From the NCBI GenBank assembly GCA_016869025.1, contig VGFA01000011.1, positions 1-40,000 of the forward strand: a stretch of 40,000 nucleotides of DNA, in the 5' to 3' direction. Position numbers and translations under genes: made by a program. Of this stretch, positions 32,455 to 40,000 are shown one piece after another (position 1 is the first letter of the stretch; the number at the start of each line of letters is the position of its first letter). This DNA is from Armatimonadota bacterium. Lineage in GTDB: Bacteria > Sysuimicrobiota > Sysuimicrobiia > Sysuimicrobiales > Humicultoraceae. The notes beneath the pieces were generated by a model, which saw only the letters and a list, made by a program, of their open reading frames with translations, did no database searches and had not been told where the DNA came from.

Positions 32455-33738
32455 GGAGGTGGCGGGCGGGAACACGCGCTCGTCTGGCACCTGCATCGGC
32501 ACTACGCTGACGCCGCCCTCTTTTGCGCCCCAGGAAATCCGGGAATCTCCGCGCTCGCCACCTGCCTGCCGATCTCCGCTACCGACCTGGAGTCGCTCGC
32601 AGGCGCGGCCTCATCGCTTGAGATTGATCTGACGATAGTCGGTCCAGAAGCGCCACTGGTCGCCGGCATCGCGGACCTGTTCGAGATGCGCGGCCTGCCT
32701 GTTGTCGGCCCGTCCGCTCTGGCCTCGGCACTGGAAGGCAGCAAGGTCTTCGCCAAGGGCCTCATGGAGCGCCACAGGATTCCGACCGCGGAACACGCCG
32801 CGTTTGACGAGCCAGCGCCCGCGCTCCGGTATCTCGCGGGCGCCTCCGGCCCGGTCGTCGTGAAGGCCGATGGCCTGGCCGCGGGCAAGGGCGTCATCGT
32901 CTGCGATGATCGCGCTCATGCCAGGAGCGCCGTGGAGACGATGATGGTGGACCACGCCTTCGGCGACGCCGGCCAGAGGATCGTGATAGAGGAGCGCCTG
33001 GAGGGCGACGAGGCAAGCGTCTTCGCGCTGGTGGACGGTGAGGCAGTTGCGCTGCTGCCGGCGGCGGCGGATCACAAACGGGCGCACGATGGCGACCAGG
33101 GCCCCAACACCGGGGGCATGGGAGCAGCGGCGCCGGTTCCCCTGAGCCGGGAACTGCGCGAGCGGATCCTCTCCGAGATCATCCAGCCCACCGCGCGCGC
33201 GATGTGCGCGGAAGGCCGCCCGTATCGCGGGGTTCTCTTCGCAGGGCTGATGCTGACCAGCGAAGGTCCCAAGGTGTTGGAGTTCAACTGCCGGCTTGGG
33301 GATCCGGAGGCGCAGGTGATCCTGCCGCTTCTGGAGACCGGGCTGCCGGATGCGTTCGCAGCGCTGCGCGAAGACGGGCTTGCAGGAGACAGCCTCTCGG
33401 AAGCGCGCGGTGCAGCGGTCGGGGTTGTGATGGCATCGGGCGGCTACCCGGAGCGCTATGAGACCGGGATTCCCATCGCTGGCCTTGAGCAGGCCGCGGA
33501 AGAGGCCCTTGTCTTTCACAGCGGCACGAGCCGCCGAGACGGAATCGTCACAACCGGGGGCGGGCGCGTTCTGACGGTGGTCGGTCAGGGCGGGACAATC
33601 GGAGAGGCGCGCGCGAGCGCCTACCGTGCCGCCGGCAGTATCCGTTTCGATGGGATGCACTACCGGCGGGACATAGGCGCACGGCTGGAAGCCGTAGCCC
33701 AGACCCGCGGCGGCGCATTGCCAGCGGGCAGGAGGTAG
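32437..33738 (+). CDS. purD: phosphoribosylamine-glycine ligase (GARS)
   Basis: An ATP-grasp enzyme joining glycine to phosphoribosylamine, step two of purine synthesis; 433 residues from TTG 32437. The N-terminus RMFVIGGGGREHALVWHL is diagnostic. ATP-grasp features follow: VGPEAPLVAGIADLFE, GSKVFAKGLMERHRIPTA, VVKADGLAAGKGVIV, QRIVIEERLEGDEASVFAL, ADHKRAHDGDQGPNTGGMG and the metal site VLEFNCRLGDPEAQVILP. TTG 32437 aligns with the family start (MRxxVIG); ATG 32425 and ATG 32443 are alternatives, and none has a good ribosome site. It is the first gene of the operon and lies under the PurBox pair. Confidence 0.95.
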   Translation: MRMFVIGGGGREHALVWHLHRHYADAALFCAPGNPGISALATCLPISATDLESLAGAASSLEIDLTIVGPEAPLVAGIADLFEMRGLPVVGPSALASALEGSKVFAKGLMERHRIPTAEHAAFDEPAPALRYLAGASGPVVVKADGLAAGKGVIVCDDRAHARSAVETMMVDHAFGDAGQRIVIEERLEGDEASVFALVDGEAVALLPAAADHKRAHDGDQGPNTGGMGAAAPVPLSRELRERILSEIIQPTARAMCAEGRPYRGVLFAGLMLTSEGPKVLEFNCRLGDPEAQVILPLLETGLPDAFAALREDGLAGDSLSEARGAAVGVVMASGGYPERYETGIPIAGLEQAAEEALVFHSGTSRRDGIVTTGGGRVLTVVGQGGTIGEARASAYRAAGSIRFDGMHYRRDIGARLEAVAQTRGGALPAGRR

Positions 33739-33744
33739 AATCCG

Positions 33745-35070
33745 GTGCCGGTAACCGCGGTCGTCGGAGGTCACTGGGGCGATGAGGGCAAGGGCAAGAT
33801 CGTAGACGCCCTTGCCGCCGAGGCGGATCTCGTCATCCGCTACAACGGCGGGACAAACGCAGGGCATACGATTGTCAACGATCGGGGCGTCTTCCGGCTG
33901 CACCTCGTGCCCTCGGGCGTGCTCTACCCGTCGGCCGTCTGCCTAATAGGCCCAGGCGTGGTGGTCAACCCGGACGCTCTGAGCGAGGAACTGGCGATGC
34001 TCGAAGCCAGCGGGGTCTCCACGCGCAACGTGGTTGTCTCCAACCGGGCGCACATCGTGATGCCCCACCACGTGATGCTGGACGTGCGCGAGGAAGCGCT
34101 GCGCGGCAGCGGCAGCCACGGCACGACGAAACAGGGCATCTGGCCGGCATACGCGGACAAGACCGCCCGGGTAGGCGTCCGCATGGGCGATCTCCTGCAT
34201 CCTGCCTATCTTGAGAACGCGGTCCGGTACCAGGTGGCCAGGACGAACCGGATGCTGGCCGGGGCCGTGGACGCGGAGGAACTGCTGGCGCGCTGCGCCA
34301 GATGGCGTGAGGCGCTCTCCTCCCGCATCGTGGACGGCCACGGCATCGTGCAGCGTGCCCTGCGCACCGGGGCGCGCATCCTGCTGGAGGGGCACCTGGG
34401 CGTGATGCGCGACCTGGACTGGGGGATCTACCCCTACGTCACTTCTTCCACCTGCCTGCCGGGTGGAGCAGCCGCGGGAGCCGGCATACCCGCATCCTGC
34501 ATCACGCACGTGGTTGGCGTGGTCAAGTCCTATACGACCGCGGTCGGTGCCGGGCCCATGCCCACCGAGATACACGGCGCCACCGCGGACCTCATCCGCG
34601 AGGCAGGGCAGGAGTTCGGCACGACCACCGGACGGCCGCGGCGGTGCGGCTGGTTCGACGCTGTGGCCGCCCGCTTCGCCGCCGAGCTGGCGGGCTTCAC
34701 AGAGCTGGCCGTGATGAAGCTCGACGTGCTGTCGGGCATGGACACCGTGAGGATTTGTACTGACTACCGCCTGCGCGGCACTCTGCTGGATGGGATGCCG
34801 GACACGGTGACGCTGCAGGAGGTCGAGCCCGTCTACGAGACGCTCCCCGGCTGGCGGCTCCCCGGACGGACTGATGCTGGCGGAATTGACGCCGGGCTGA
34901 CTGACGCCGGGCGGACTGACGCTTCCCGCGATCTCCCTGTGGAAGCCCGCCTTTTCCTGGACCGCCTGGCGGCCCTGGTGGAGGTTCCGGTGACGATGGT
35001 GGGCGTGGGCAGGGAGCGCGAGGCCCTGCTGCGCCTGCAAGCCCCGGCCGCATCAGAGGGCCGGCGGTGA
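33745..35070 (+). CDS. purA: adenylosuccinate synthetase
   Basis: A 441-residue GTP-dependent enzyme making adenylosuccinate from IMP and aspartate. The P-loop GGHWGDEGKGKIVDALAAEAD opens the protein, then YNGGTNAGHTIV, GSHGTTKQGIWPAYADK, LLEGHLGVMRDLDWGIYPYVTSS and PTEIHGATADLIREAG. The C-terminus TMVGVGREREALL matches the family guanine region. Residues 375-394, just after YETLPGWRLPG, are a tandem insertion RTDAG-GIDAG-LTDAG-RTDAS encoded by a 15-bp repeat, lengthening a surface loop. GTG 33745 follows GGAGG. The stop overlaps the purB start. Confidence 0.96.
   Translation: MPVTAVVGGHWGDEGKGKIVDALAAEADLVIRYNGGTNAGHTIVNDRGVFRLHLVPSGVLYPSAVCLIGPGVVVNPDALSEELAMLEASGVSTRNVVVSNRAHIVMPHHVMLDVREEALRGSGSHGTTKQGIWPAYADKTARVGVRMGDLLHPAYLENAVRYQVARTNRMLAGAVDAEELLARCARWREALSSRIVDGHGIVQRALRTGARILLEGHLGVMRDLDWGIYPYVTSSTCLPGGAAAGAGIPASCITHVVGVVKSYTTAVGAGPMPTEIHGATADLIREAGQEFGTTTGRPRRCGWFDAVAARFAAELAGFTELAVMKLDVLSGMDTVRICTDYRLRGTLLDGMPDTVTLQEVEPVYETLPGWRLPGRTDAGGIDAGLTDAGRTDASRDLPVEARLFLDRLAALVEVPVTMVGVGREREALLRLQAPAASEGRR
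34868..34927 (+). repeat. 15-bp tandem repeat within purA
   Basis: Four units of GACTGACGCCGGGCG type start at 34868, 34883, 34898 and 34913. The middle units are best preserved and the outer ones have drifted. A length that is a multiple of three keeps the frame and yields four TDAG-like pentapeptides. Confidence 0.85.
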
Positions 35071-36359
35071 TAGAGCGCTACTCCACCAGCGAGATGCGGA
35101 CGCTGTGGGCGCCCGAGACCAAGTTCGCGGTGTGGCTGGAGATCGAGCTGCTGGCTGTGGAGGCCCAGGCCGCCCTCGGACTGGTTCCGCGCGAGGTCGC
35201 GGAGCGGCTGCGCCGCACGGCGAAGTGCGGCACCCCCGCGCGCATTGACGAGATCGAGCGCGCCGAGACCCAACACGACGTCGTCGCGTTCCTGCGCTCG
35301 GTGGCAGAGTGCACTGGCCCCGACGCTTCGTATCTTCATCGAGGACTGGGCTCGTCGGACGTGGTGGACACGGCCCAATCCGTGCTGCTGGTGCGCGCGG
35401 CCGACCTGATCCTCGAAGCGCTGGCCAGGGTGCGCCGCGTCACCGCCGCGACGGCTTCATCTCACCGCTACACGCTCATGGCCGGCCGCACGCACGGGAT
35501 GCAGGCCGAGCCCATTACCTTCGGGGTCAAGGTGGCGCTCTGGCACGCGGAGCTGGGCAGGGCAGAGGCCCGGCTGCGCGCGGCCCGGGAGGCGGTGCGC
35601 GTGGGCAAGCTCTCGGGCGAGGTGGGGACCTTCATCCACAGTCCTCCCGAGATAGAGGCCGCGGTCTGCGAGGGCCTGGGACTGGAGCCGGCTCCGGTGA
35701 GCAGCCAGATCCTGCAGCGCGACCGCCACGCCGAGTTCGTGGCGGTCCTGGCCATTCTGGCCGGGAGCATAGAGAAGATCGCCACGGAGATCCGCTCGCT
35801 TCAGCGCACCGAGATAGGAGAGGTCGAGGAGCCATTTGGCGAGCGCCAGACCGGATCCTCTGCGATGCCCCACAAGCGCAATCCGATCCTGTGCGAGCGG
35901 CTGGTGGGGTTGGCGCGCGCCGTGCGCGCCGCGGTGCCAGTTGCGATGGAGAACCAGGCGCTGTGGGGCGAGCGCGACATAAGCCACTCATCGGCCGAAC
36001 GGTTGATCCTGCCGCAGGCGACCGGGCTGGTGCACTACATGCTGGGGGTCCTGCACCGCGTGCTCTCCGGGCTGCGCGTCCGCACCGACGTCATGCAGCG
36101 CAACCTCGATTCATCCGGCGGCCTTGTCTACAGCCACCGCGTGCTGCTGGCCCTGATGGAGGGAGGCCACAGCCGCGACGAGGCCTACCGGATCGTGCAG
36201 GAGACCGCGACCGCGGCGCTGGAAGGCGAGGGCAGGTTCGGGGACCTGCTTGTAGCCCGGGGGGTCCTCGCGCCGGAGGAACGGGACGCATGTTTCGATC
36301 CGGCGCCCTACCTGCGCCACGTGGATTTGATACTGGAGCGCGCCGGCATCCCGCGATGA
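35067..36359 (+). CDS. purB: adenylosuccinate lyase
   Basis: A 430-residue fumarase/aspartase-superfamily enzyme acting twice in purine synthesis, on SAICAR and on adenylosuccinate. Seen are MIERYSTSEMRTLWAPETKF at the start, AETQHDVVAFL, DASYLHRGLGSSDVVDTAQS, MAGRTHGMQAEPITFG with the catalytic His, and the superfamily signature GSSAMPHKRNPILCE. The catalytic Ser loop is the segment around this signature. GTG 35067 overlaps the purA stop (GTGA). The gene overlaps purC by four bases. Length is normal for the Bacillus type. Confidence 0.97.
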   Translation: MIERYSTSEMRTLWAPETKFAVWLEIELLAVEAQAALGLVPREVAERLRRTAKCGTPARIDEIERAETQHDVVAFLRSVAECTGPDASYLHRGLGSSDVVDTAQSVLLVRAADLILEALARVRRVTAATASSHRYTLMAGRTHGMQAEPITFGVKVALWHAELGRAEARLRAAREAVRVGKLSGEVGTFIHSPPEIEAAVCEGLGLEPAPVSSQILQRDRHAEFVAVLAILAGSIEKIATEIRSLQRTEIGEVEEPFGERQTGSSAMPHKRNPILCERLVGLARAVRAAVPVAMENQALWGERDISHSSAERLILPQATGLVHYMLGVLHRVLSGLRVRTDVMQRNLDSSGGLVYSHRVLLALMEGGHSRDEAYRIVQETATAALEGEGRFGDLLVARGVLAPEERDACFDPAPYLRHVDLILERAGIPR

Positions 36360-37282
36360 GCATATCGGACGCGCCGGCGGTCGTTGCCACCGATCTTCCG
36401 CTGCCGGTGTTCGCGCGGGGCAAGGTGCGCGACGTCTACGATCTGGGCGAGCGCCTTCTCATCGTGGCCACAGATCGCCTGTCGGCCTTCGACCATGTGC
36501 TGCCCACGCCGGTGCCTGGAAAGGGCCGCATCCTGACCCGGCTCTCCGCGTTCTGGTTTGCCCGCACCCGAAAGATAGTCCAGAACCACCTGATAGCCAC
36601 GGACATAGACCAGATGCGCCTGCCGCCGGCGGTCGGTGAGCAGGTTCGGCTCCTGGACGGCCGGGCCATGCTCGTGCGCAGGGCCAACCGGATTGACGTG
36701 GAGTGCGTGGTGCGGGGATACCTGACCGGGTCCGGATGGCAGGAGTACAGCCGGGACGGCGCGGTCTGCGGCGTGCGCCTGCCGGACGGCCTTGCGCACG
36801 GCGCCCGCCTGCCGCACCCCATCTTCACACCGGCGACCAAGGCCGCCTCCGGGCACGATCAGAACATCGCGTTCGAGGAGGTCGCGCGTCTGGTAGGCGG
36901 AACTCTGGCGGAGCGCATGCGCGATCTCAGTCTGGCGCTATACCTCCACGCCGCGGCAGTGGCGGAGAGGTGCGGGCTCCTGCTTGCCGACACCAAGTTC
37001 GAGTTCGGGATGGTCCGCGGGGCATCAGGCGGCGCGGGGGGCGATGCGTTGATGCTGATTGACGAGGCGCTCACCCCTGACTCATCGCGCTACTGGGATG
37101 CCGCGGAGTACACGGCCGGAAGGCTGGCATCGTTCGACAAACAGATTGTGCGCGACTACCTGACACGCACCGGATGGAACCGCGAGTCTCCGGCGCCGGC
37201 CCTGTCAGACGACGTGGTAGAGGCCACGCGGCAGCGCTACCTGGAAACGTACCGGCGTCTCACCGGGGAGGGGATCGCGTAG
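36356..37282 (+). CDS. purC: SAICAR synthetase
   Basis: A 308-residue enzyme adding aspartate to CAIR. Marks are FARGKVRDVYDLGERLLIVATDRLSAFDHVLP at the N-terminus, VRRANRIDVECVVRGYLTGSGWQEY, LPHPIFTPATKAASGHDQNIAFEE, LLADTKFEFGMV and LIDEALTPDSSRYW. At about 308 residues it is the longer form found in many bacteria and yeast, not the 237-residue E. coli-type. ATG 36356 overlaps the purB stop, and purS begins immediately after its own stop. Confidence 0.97.
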   Translation: MSISDAPAVVATDLPLPVFARGKVRDVYDLGERLLIVATDRLSAFDHVLPTPVPGKGRILTRLSAFWFARTRKIVQNHLIATDIDQMRLPPAVGEQVRLLDGRAMLVRRANRIDVECVVRGYLTGSGWQEYSRDGAVCGVRLPDGLAHGARLPHPIFTPATKAASGHDQNIAFEEVARLVGGTLAERMRDLSLALYLHAAAVAERCGLLLADTKFEFGMVRGASGGAGGDALMLIDEALTPDSSRYWDAAEYTAGRLASFDKQIVRDYLTRTGWNRESPAPALSDDVVEATRQRYLETYRRLTGEGIA

Positions 37283-37528
37283 ATGCGGGCGTTCCGAGTA
37301 ACCATCATGCTCAAACCAGGCGTGCTGGACGCGCCCGGACAGGCGGTCCAGCGCGGTCTGGACGCACTGGGCTATCGGGTCGAGCAGGTGCGCGTTGGCA
37401 AGGTGGTCGAGATGACCCTTCCCGACGTTGAGGGCGCGGGCGTGGACGAGATGTGCGCACGGTTCCTGGCAAACCCGCTGATCGAGACGTGGGCGATCGA
37501 GGAGATCCCGCAGGGGGCTGCCACGTGA
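37283..37528 (+). CDS. purS: FGAM synthase subunit PurS
   Basis: An 81-residue small subunit that bridges PurL and PurQ. Family marks are the opening FRVTIMLKPGVLDAPGQAVQRGLDALGY, the RVGKVVEM strand and the end ARFLANPLIETWAIEEI. Its presence, with separate purQ and small purL, shows the three-subunit FGAM synthase of Gram-positives and archaea, not the single large E. coli PurL. It starts at ATG 37283 directly after the purC stop, and its stop overlaps purQ. Confidence 0.97.
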   Translation: MRAFRVTIMLKPGVLDAPGQAVQRGLDALGYRVEQVRVGKVVEMTLPDVEGAGVDEMCARFLANPLIETWAIEEIPQGAAT

Positions 37529-38223
37529 CCTGGGGCGTGGTGTTCTTCCCCGGGTCCAACTGCGACAGGGACTGCGTGCATGTGCTCCGGTCGGTGGTGG
37601 GCCAGCATGTCGAGGAAGTCTGGCACGAGGACCGGTCGCTGGACGGGATAGACGCACTGGTCCTGCCCGGAGGTTTCTCCTACGGCGACTACCTGCGGTC
37701 CGGGGCGATCGCCGCGACCGCGCCGGTGATGAGTGCCGTGCGTGAACTCGCGGCACGTGGCGCGCCGGTGCTGGGGATCTGCAACGGCTTTCAGATCCTG
37801 GCCGAGGCAGGCCTGCTTTCAGGCACCCTGCTCCCCAACGTCTCGCTGCGGTTCCGGTGCCACCCGGCGTGGGTACGCGTGGAGTCCGACCGGACGCCGT
37901 TTACCGCGGGCCTGCGGCACGGGACCGTGCTGCGGATGCCGGTGGCGCACGGCGAGGGCGCGTACTTCGCGACGCCGGCCGAGGTGGCGGCGCTGGAGGC
38001 CGCGGGGCGCGTGGTCTTCCGCTACTGCGATTCCCTGGGCCGGGTCACGCCGCAGGCCAATCCCAACGGCTCCGTGGCAGGGATTGCGGGCGTGGCCTCT
38101 GACGCGGGCAACGTGGTCGGGCTGATGCCGCACCCGGAGCGCGCCTCGGAAGCGCTGCTGGGTTCGACCGACGGTCGCCGGCTGTTTGAGTCCGTGGTCG
38201 GCGCGCTGGTGGGTGCAGGATGA
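37525..38223 (+). CDS. purQ: FGAM synthase subunit PurQ (glutaminase)
   Basis: A 232-residue class I glutamine amidotransferase supplying ammonia to PurL. VVFFPGSNCDRDC opens the protein; the nucleophile Cys is in VLGICNGFQILAEAGLL and the His-Glu pair in GLMPHPERASE. PGGFSYGDYLRSGAIAA is also conserved. GTG 37525 overlaps the purS stop and the gene's own stop overlaps the purL start, so the three subunits are coupled for stoichiometric synthesis. Confidence 0.97.
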   Translation: MTWGVVFFPGSNCDRDCVHVLRSVVGQHVEEVWHEDRSLDGIDALVLPGGFSYGDYLRSGAIAATAPVMSAVRELAARGAPVLGICNGFQILAEAGLLSGTLLPNVSLRFRCHPAWVRVESDRTPFTAGLRHGTVLRMPVAHGEGAYFATPAEVAALEAAGRVVFRYCDSLGRVTPQANPNGSVAGIAGVASDAGNVVGLMPHPERASEALLGSTDGRRLFESVVGALVGAG

Positions 38224-40000
38224 CGCAGGCCACTGCGTTAGACGCCGCGGCCCTCTGCGGGCTTCCTGCCTCGGACTACCGCGAGATCTGCCGGCGCCTG
38301 GGCCGCGATCCCAACCCGGTAGAGGCGCGGATGTACGGCGTGATGTGGTCCGAGCACTGCGGCTACAAGCACTCCAGGGCAGCGCTGCGCCGGCTGCCCA
38401 CATCCTCGCCGCGCGTCCTGACCGGTCCGGGCGAGAACGCCGGCGTGGTCTCCATCGGCAGGGGGTGGGCACTGGCGTTCAAGATGGAGAGCCACAACCA
38501 TCCCAGCGCCGTGGATCCGTACAACGGCGCGGCCACCGGCATCGGCGGCATTATCCGGGACGTGCTGGCCATGGGCGCACGGCCGGTGGCGCTGCTCGAC
38601 TCGCTGCGGTTCGGCCCAATGGACGAGCCCAGGGCCCGACGGCTCTGCGGTGGGGTGGTCGCCGGCATCGCTGGCTACGGCAACGCGGTGGGCCTGCCGA
38701 CCGTGGGCGGGGAGTTGCTGACCGCCGCGTGCTACCGCGACAACCCACTGGTGAACGTCGCCTGTTTGGGTCTTGTGCGCGCGGACCAGGTGGCCCGGTC
38801 CGCGGCAGAGGGGCCCGGCAGCGCCGTACTGTACGCAGGCGCGCGCACGGGCCGCGACGGGATAGGCGGTGCGGCGTTCGCCTCGACCGAGCTGGACGAG
38901 GGACGCGCGCAGACGGACCGGGCTTCGGTGCAGATGGGCGATCCGTTCACGGGCAAGCTGCTGATAGAGGCCACGCTGGAGGCCCTGGCCTCTGGCGCCG
39001 TGCTGGCCATACAGGACATGGGCGCGGCCGGGCTTACCTGCGCGACAAGCGAGATGGCGGCGCGGGGCCGCGTGGGTATGGTGATAGACCTGGACCGCGT
39101 GCCGCTGCGCGAGGCCGGGATGCGGCCGGAGGAGATATTGCTCAGCGAGTCGCAGGAGAGGATGCTCCTGGTGGTGCGCGCGGAAGAGGTGGAGCTCGCC
39201 GCCGCGGCCTACCACCGGTGGGGGCTGGCCGCCGAGGTGATAGGACATGTCACCGCCGAAGCGCGCCTGCGCGTGACCGCCGGCGGGCGGACCATAGTAG
39301 ACCTTCCTCCCGAGAGTCTGGCGGACGCCCCGATCTACAATCCCCAGGCCTCGGTGCCGGCCGGACTGGAGGAGCGGTGGCGGCTCGATCCCGCGGCTGT
39401 TCCTGCACACGACCCAGGGGAGGTGCTGATCGCTCTCCTGCGCCACCCCGACGTGGCGAGCAAGCGGCGGATCTACGAGCAGTACGATCACATGGTGGGG
39501 GTGAGGACCGTTACCCCGCCCGGATCCGACGCTGCGGTGCTCCGCCTGATCACCGCGCCGCCACTGGGGCTCGCGCTGACCTCGGACGGCAACGGCCGGT
39601 GGTGCGCGTCCGACCCGCGGCGCGGGGCAGCGCTGTCGGTGCTGGAGGCGGCGGCCAACCTTGCGTGCGCGGGCGCCGAGCCGCTGGCGGTCACCGACTG
39701 CCTCAACTTCGGCAGTCCGGAGCGGCCCGAGGTGTACTGGGCCTTCCGCGAAACGATCGAGGGCATCGCGGAGGCGTGCGAGGCACTTGGGGTTCCGGTG
39801 ATAGGCGGCAACGTTTCCTTCTACAATGAGGCAGAGGGCGGGGAGGGTCCGGGCCGCGCGATCTTCCCGACGCCCGTGGTGGCCATGGTTGGCTTGCTCG
39901 ACGACGTGGCACGCGCTGGCCGGATGGGCTTTGCCCGGGATGGCGACCTGGTCGTCCTGCTGGGCGATCCCAGAGGGACCCTTGGGGCGAGTCTGTACCA
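38220..40000 (+). CDS. purL: FGAM synthase subunit PurL (3' end beyond window)
   Basis: About 593 residues are visible, with no stop before the window end. The small-type PurL (about 720-750 residues) is expected. It shows MYGVMWSEHCGYKHSRAALR near residue 40, AFKMESHNHPSAVDPYNGAATGIGGIIRDV, LPTVGGELLTAACY, GDPFTGKLLIEATLEAL, AIQDMGAAGLTCATSEMAARG and, in the second half, LAVTDCLNFGSPERPEVYW with GVPVIGGNVSFYNE. These are the FGAR-, ATP- and auxiliary nucleotide-binding motifs. ATG 38220 overlaps the purQ stop. The frame reads openly throughout. Confidence 0.97.
   Translation, partial: MTQATALDAAALCGLPASDYREICRRLGRDPNPVEARMYGVMWSEHCGYKHSRAALRRLPTSSPRVLTGPGENAGVVSIGRGWALAFKMESHNHPSAVDPYNGAATGIGGIIRDVLAMGARPVALLDSLRFGPMDEPRARRLCGGVVAGIAGYGNAVGLPTVGGELLTAACYRDNPLVNVACLGLVRADQVARSAAEGPGSAVLYAGARTGRDGIGGAAFASTELDEGRAQTDRASVQMGDPFTGKLLIEATLEALASGAVLAIQDMGAAGLTCATSEMAARGRVGMVIDLDRVPLREAGMRPEEILLSESQERMLLVVRAEEVELAAAAYHRWGLAAEVIGHVTAEARLRVTAGGRTIVDLPPESLADAPIYNPQASVPAGLEERWRLDPAAVPAHDPGEVLIALLRHPDVASKRRIYEQYDHMVGVRTVTPPGSDAAVLRLITAPPLGLALTSDGNGRWCASDPRRGAALSVLEAAANLACAGAEPLAVTDCLNFGSPERPEVYWAFRETIEGIAEACEALGVPVIGGNVSFYNEAEGGEGPGRAIFPTPVVAMVGLLDDVARAGRMGFARDGDLVVLLGDPRGTLGASLY

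Overview
The window is a high-GC bacterial chromosome segment, almost entirely coding on the + strand. Gene order is of the Gram-positive or wider Terrabacteria type: rplM-rpsI, cdaA-ybbR-glmM, acpS-nnr-alr, the t6A genes next to CIRCE-groESL, and a compact purD-purA-purB-purC-purS-purQ-purL operon. CIRCE and Bacillus-type PurBox operators point the same way. GC content, GTG/TTG starts and protein divergence do not fit a typical low-GC Firmicute. A deep, poorly sampled high-GC lineage is likely, but the sequence alone does not name the phylum.

Region 1 (1-6433) is a surface-glycan or lipid-linked sugar cluster: a multipass membrane protein broken by a frameshift, a GT-C-like membrane glycosyltransferase with a C-terminal carbohydrate-binding-like domain, a SAM methyltransferase, a frameshifted polyprenyl-phosphate GT2 and an intact GT2. 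Region 2 (6437-9054) is accessory: a TauE/SafE exporter on the minus strand, a VapBC pair with its own promoter, and a broken DUF3800 gene preceded by a strong promoter and a structured leader.

Region 3 (9100-16000) is housekeeping: L13 and S9, then c-di-AMP synthesis (CdaA and a YbbR protein) coupled to amino-sugar supply (GlmM, GlmS) with a WecG/TagA glycosyltransferase inside the run, then a Trm112-like protein and AcpS. Region 4 (16001-16348) is the only non-coding stretch over 300 bases. It can be folded as a roughly 170-nt rod resembling 6S RNA. Region 5 (16349-25348) carries Nnr, alanine racemase, prephenate dehydratase, a fused 5-oxoprolinase PxpB-PxpC, a D-cysteine desulfhydrase-like PLP enzyme, an exported LmeA-like protein, a class I amidotransferase-like hydrolase and NfeD.

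Region 6 (25380-30337) holds tsaE-tsaB-rimI-tsaD, then groES-groEL under a CIRCE operator. Region 7 (30370-32314) is an LLM-type flavin oxidoreductase overlapping a DapA-family aldolase whose usual catalytic Tyr is Phe. Region 8 (32341-40000) is the purine operon. A 65-bp interrupted palindrome and a PurBox pair cover its promoter and start; purL runs off the window. All three disrupted genes lie in the first 9 kb, none in the remaining 31 kb.
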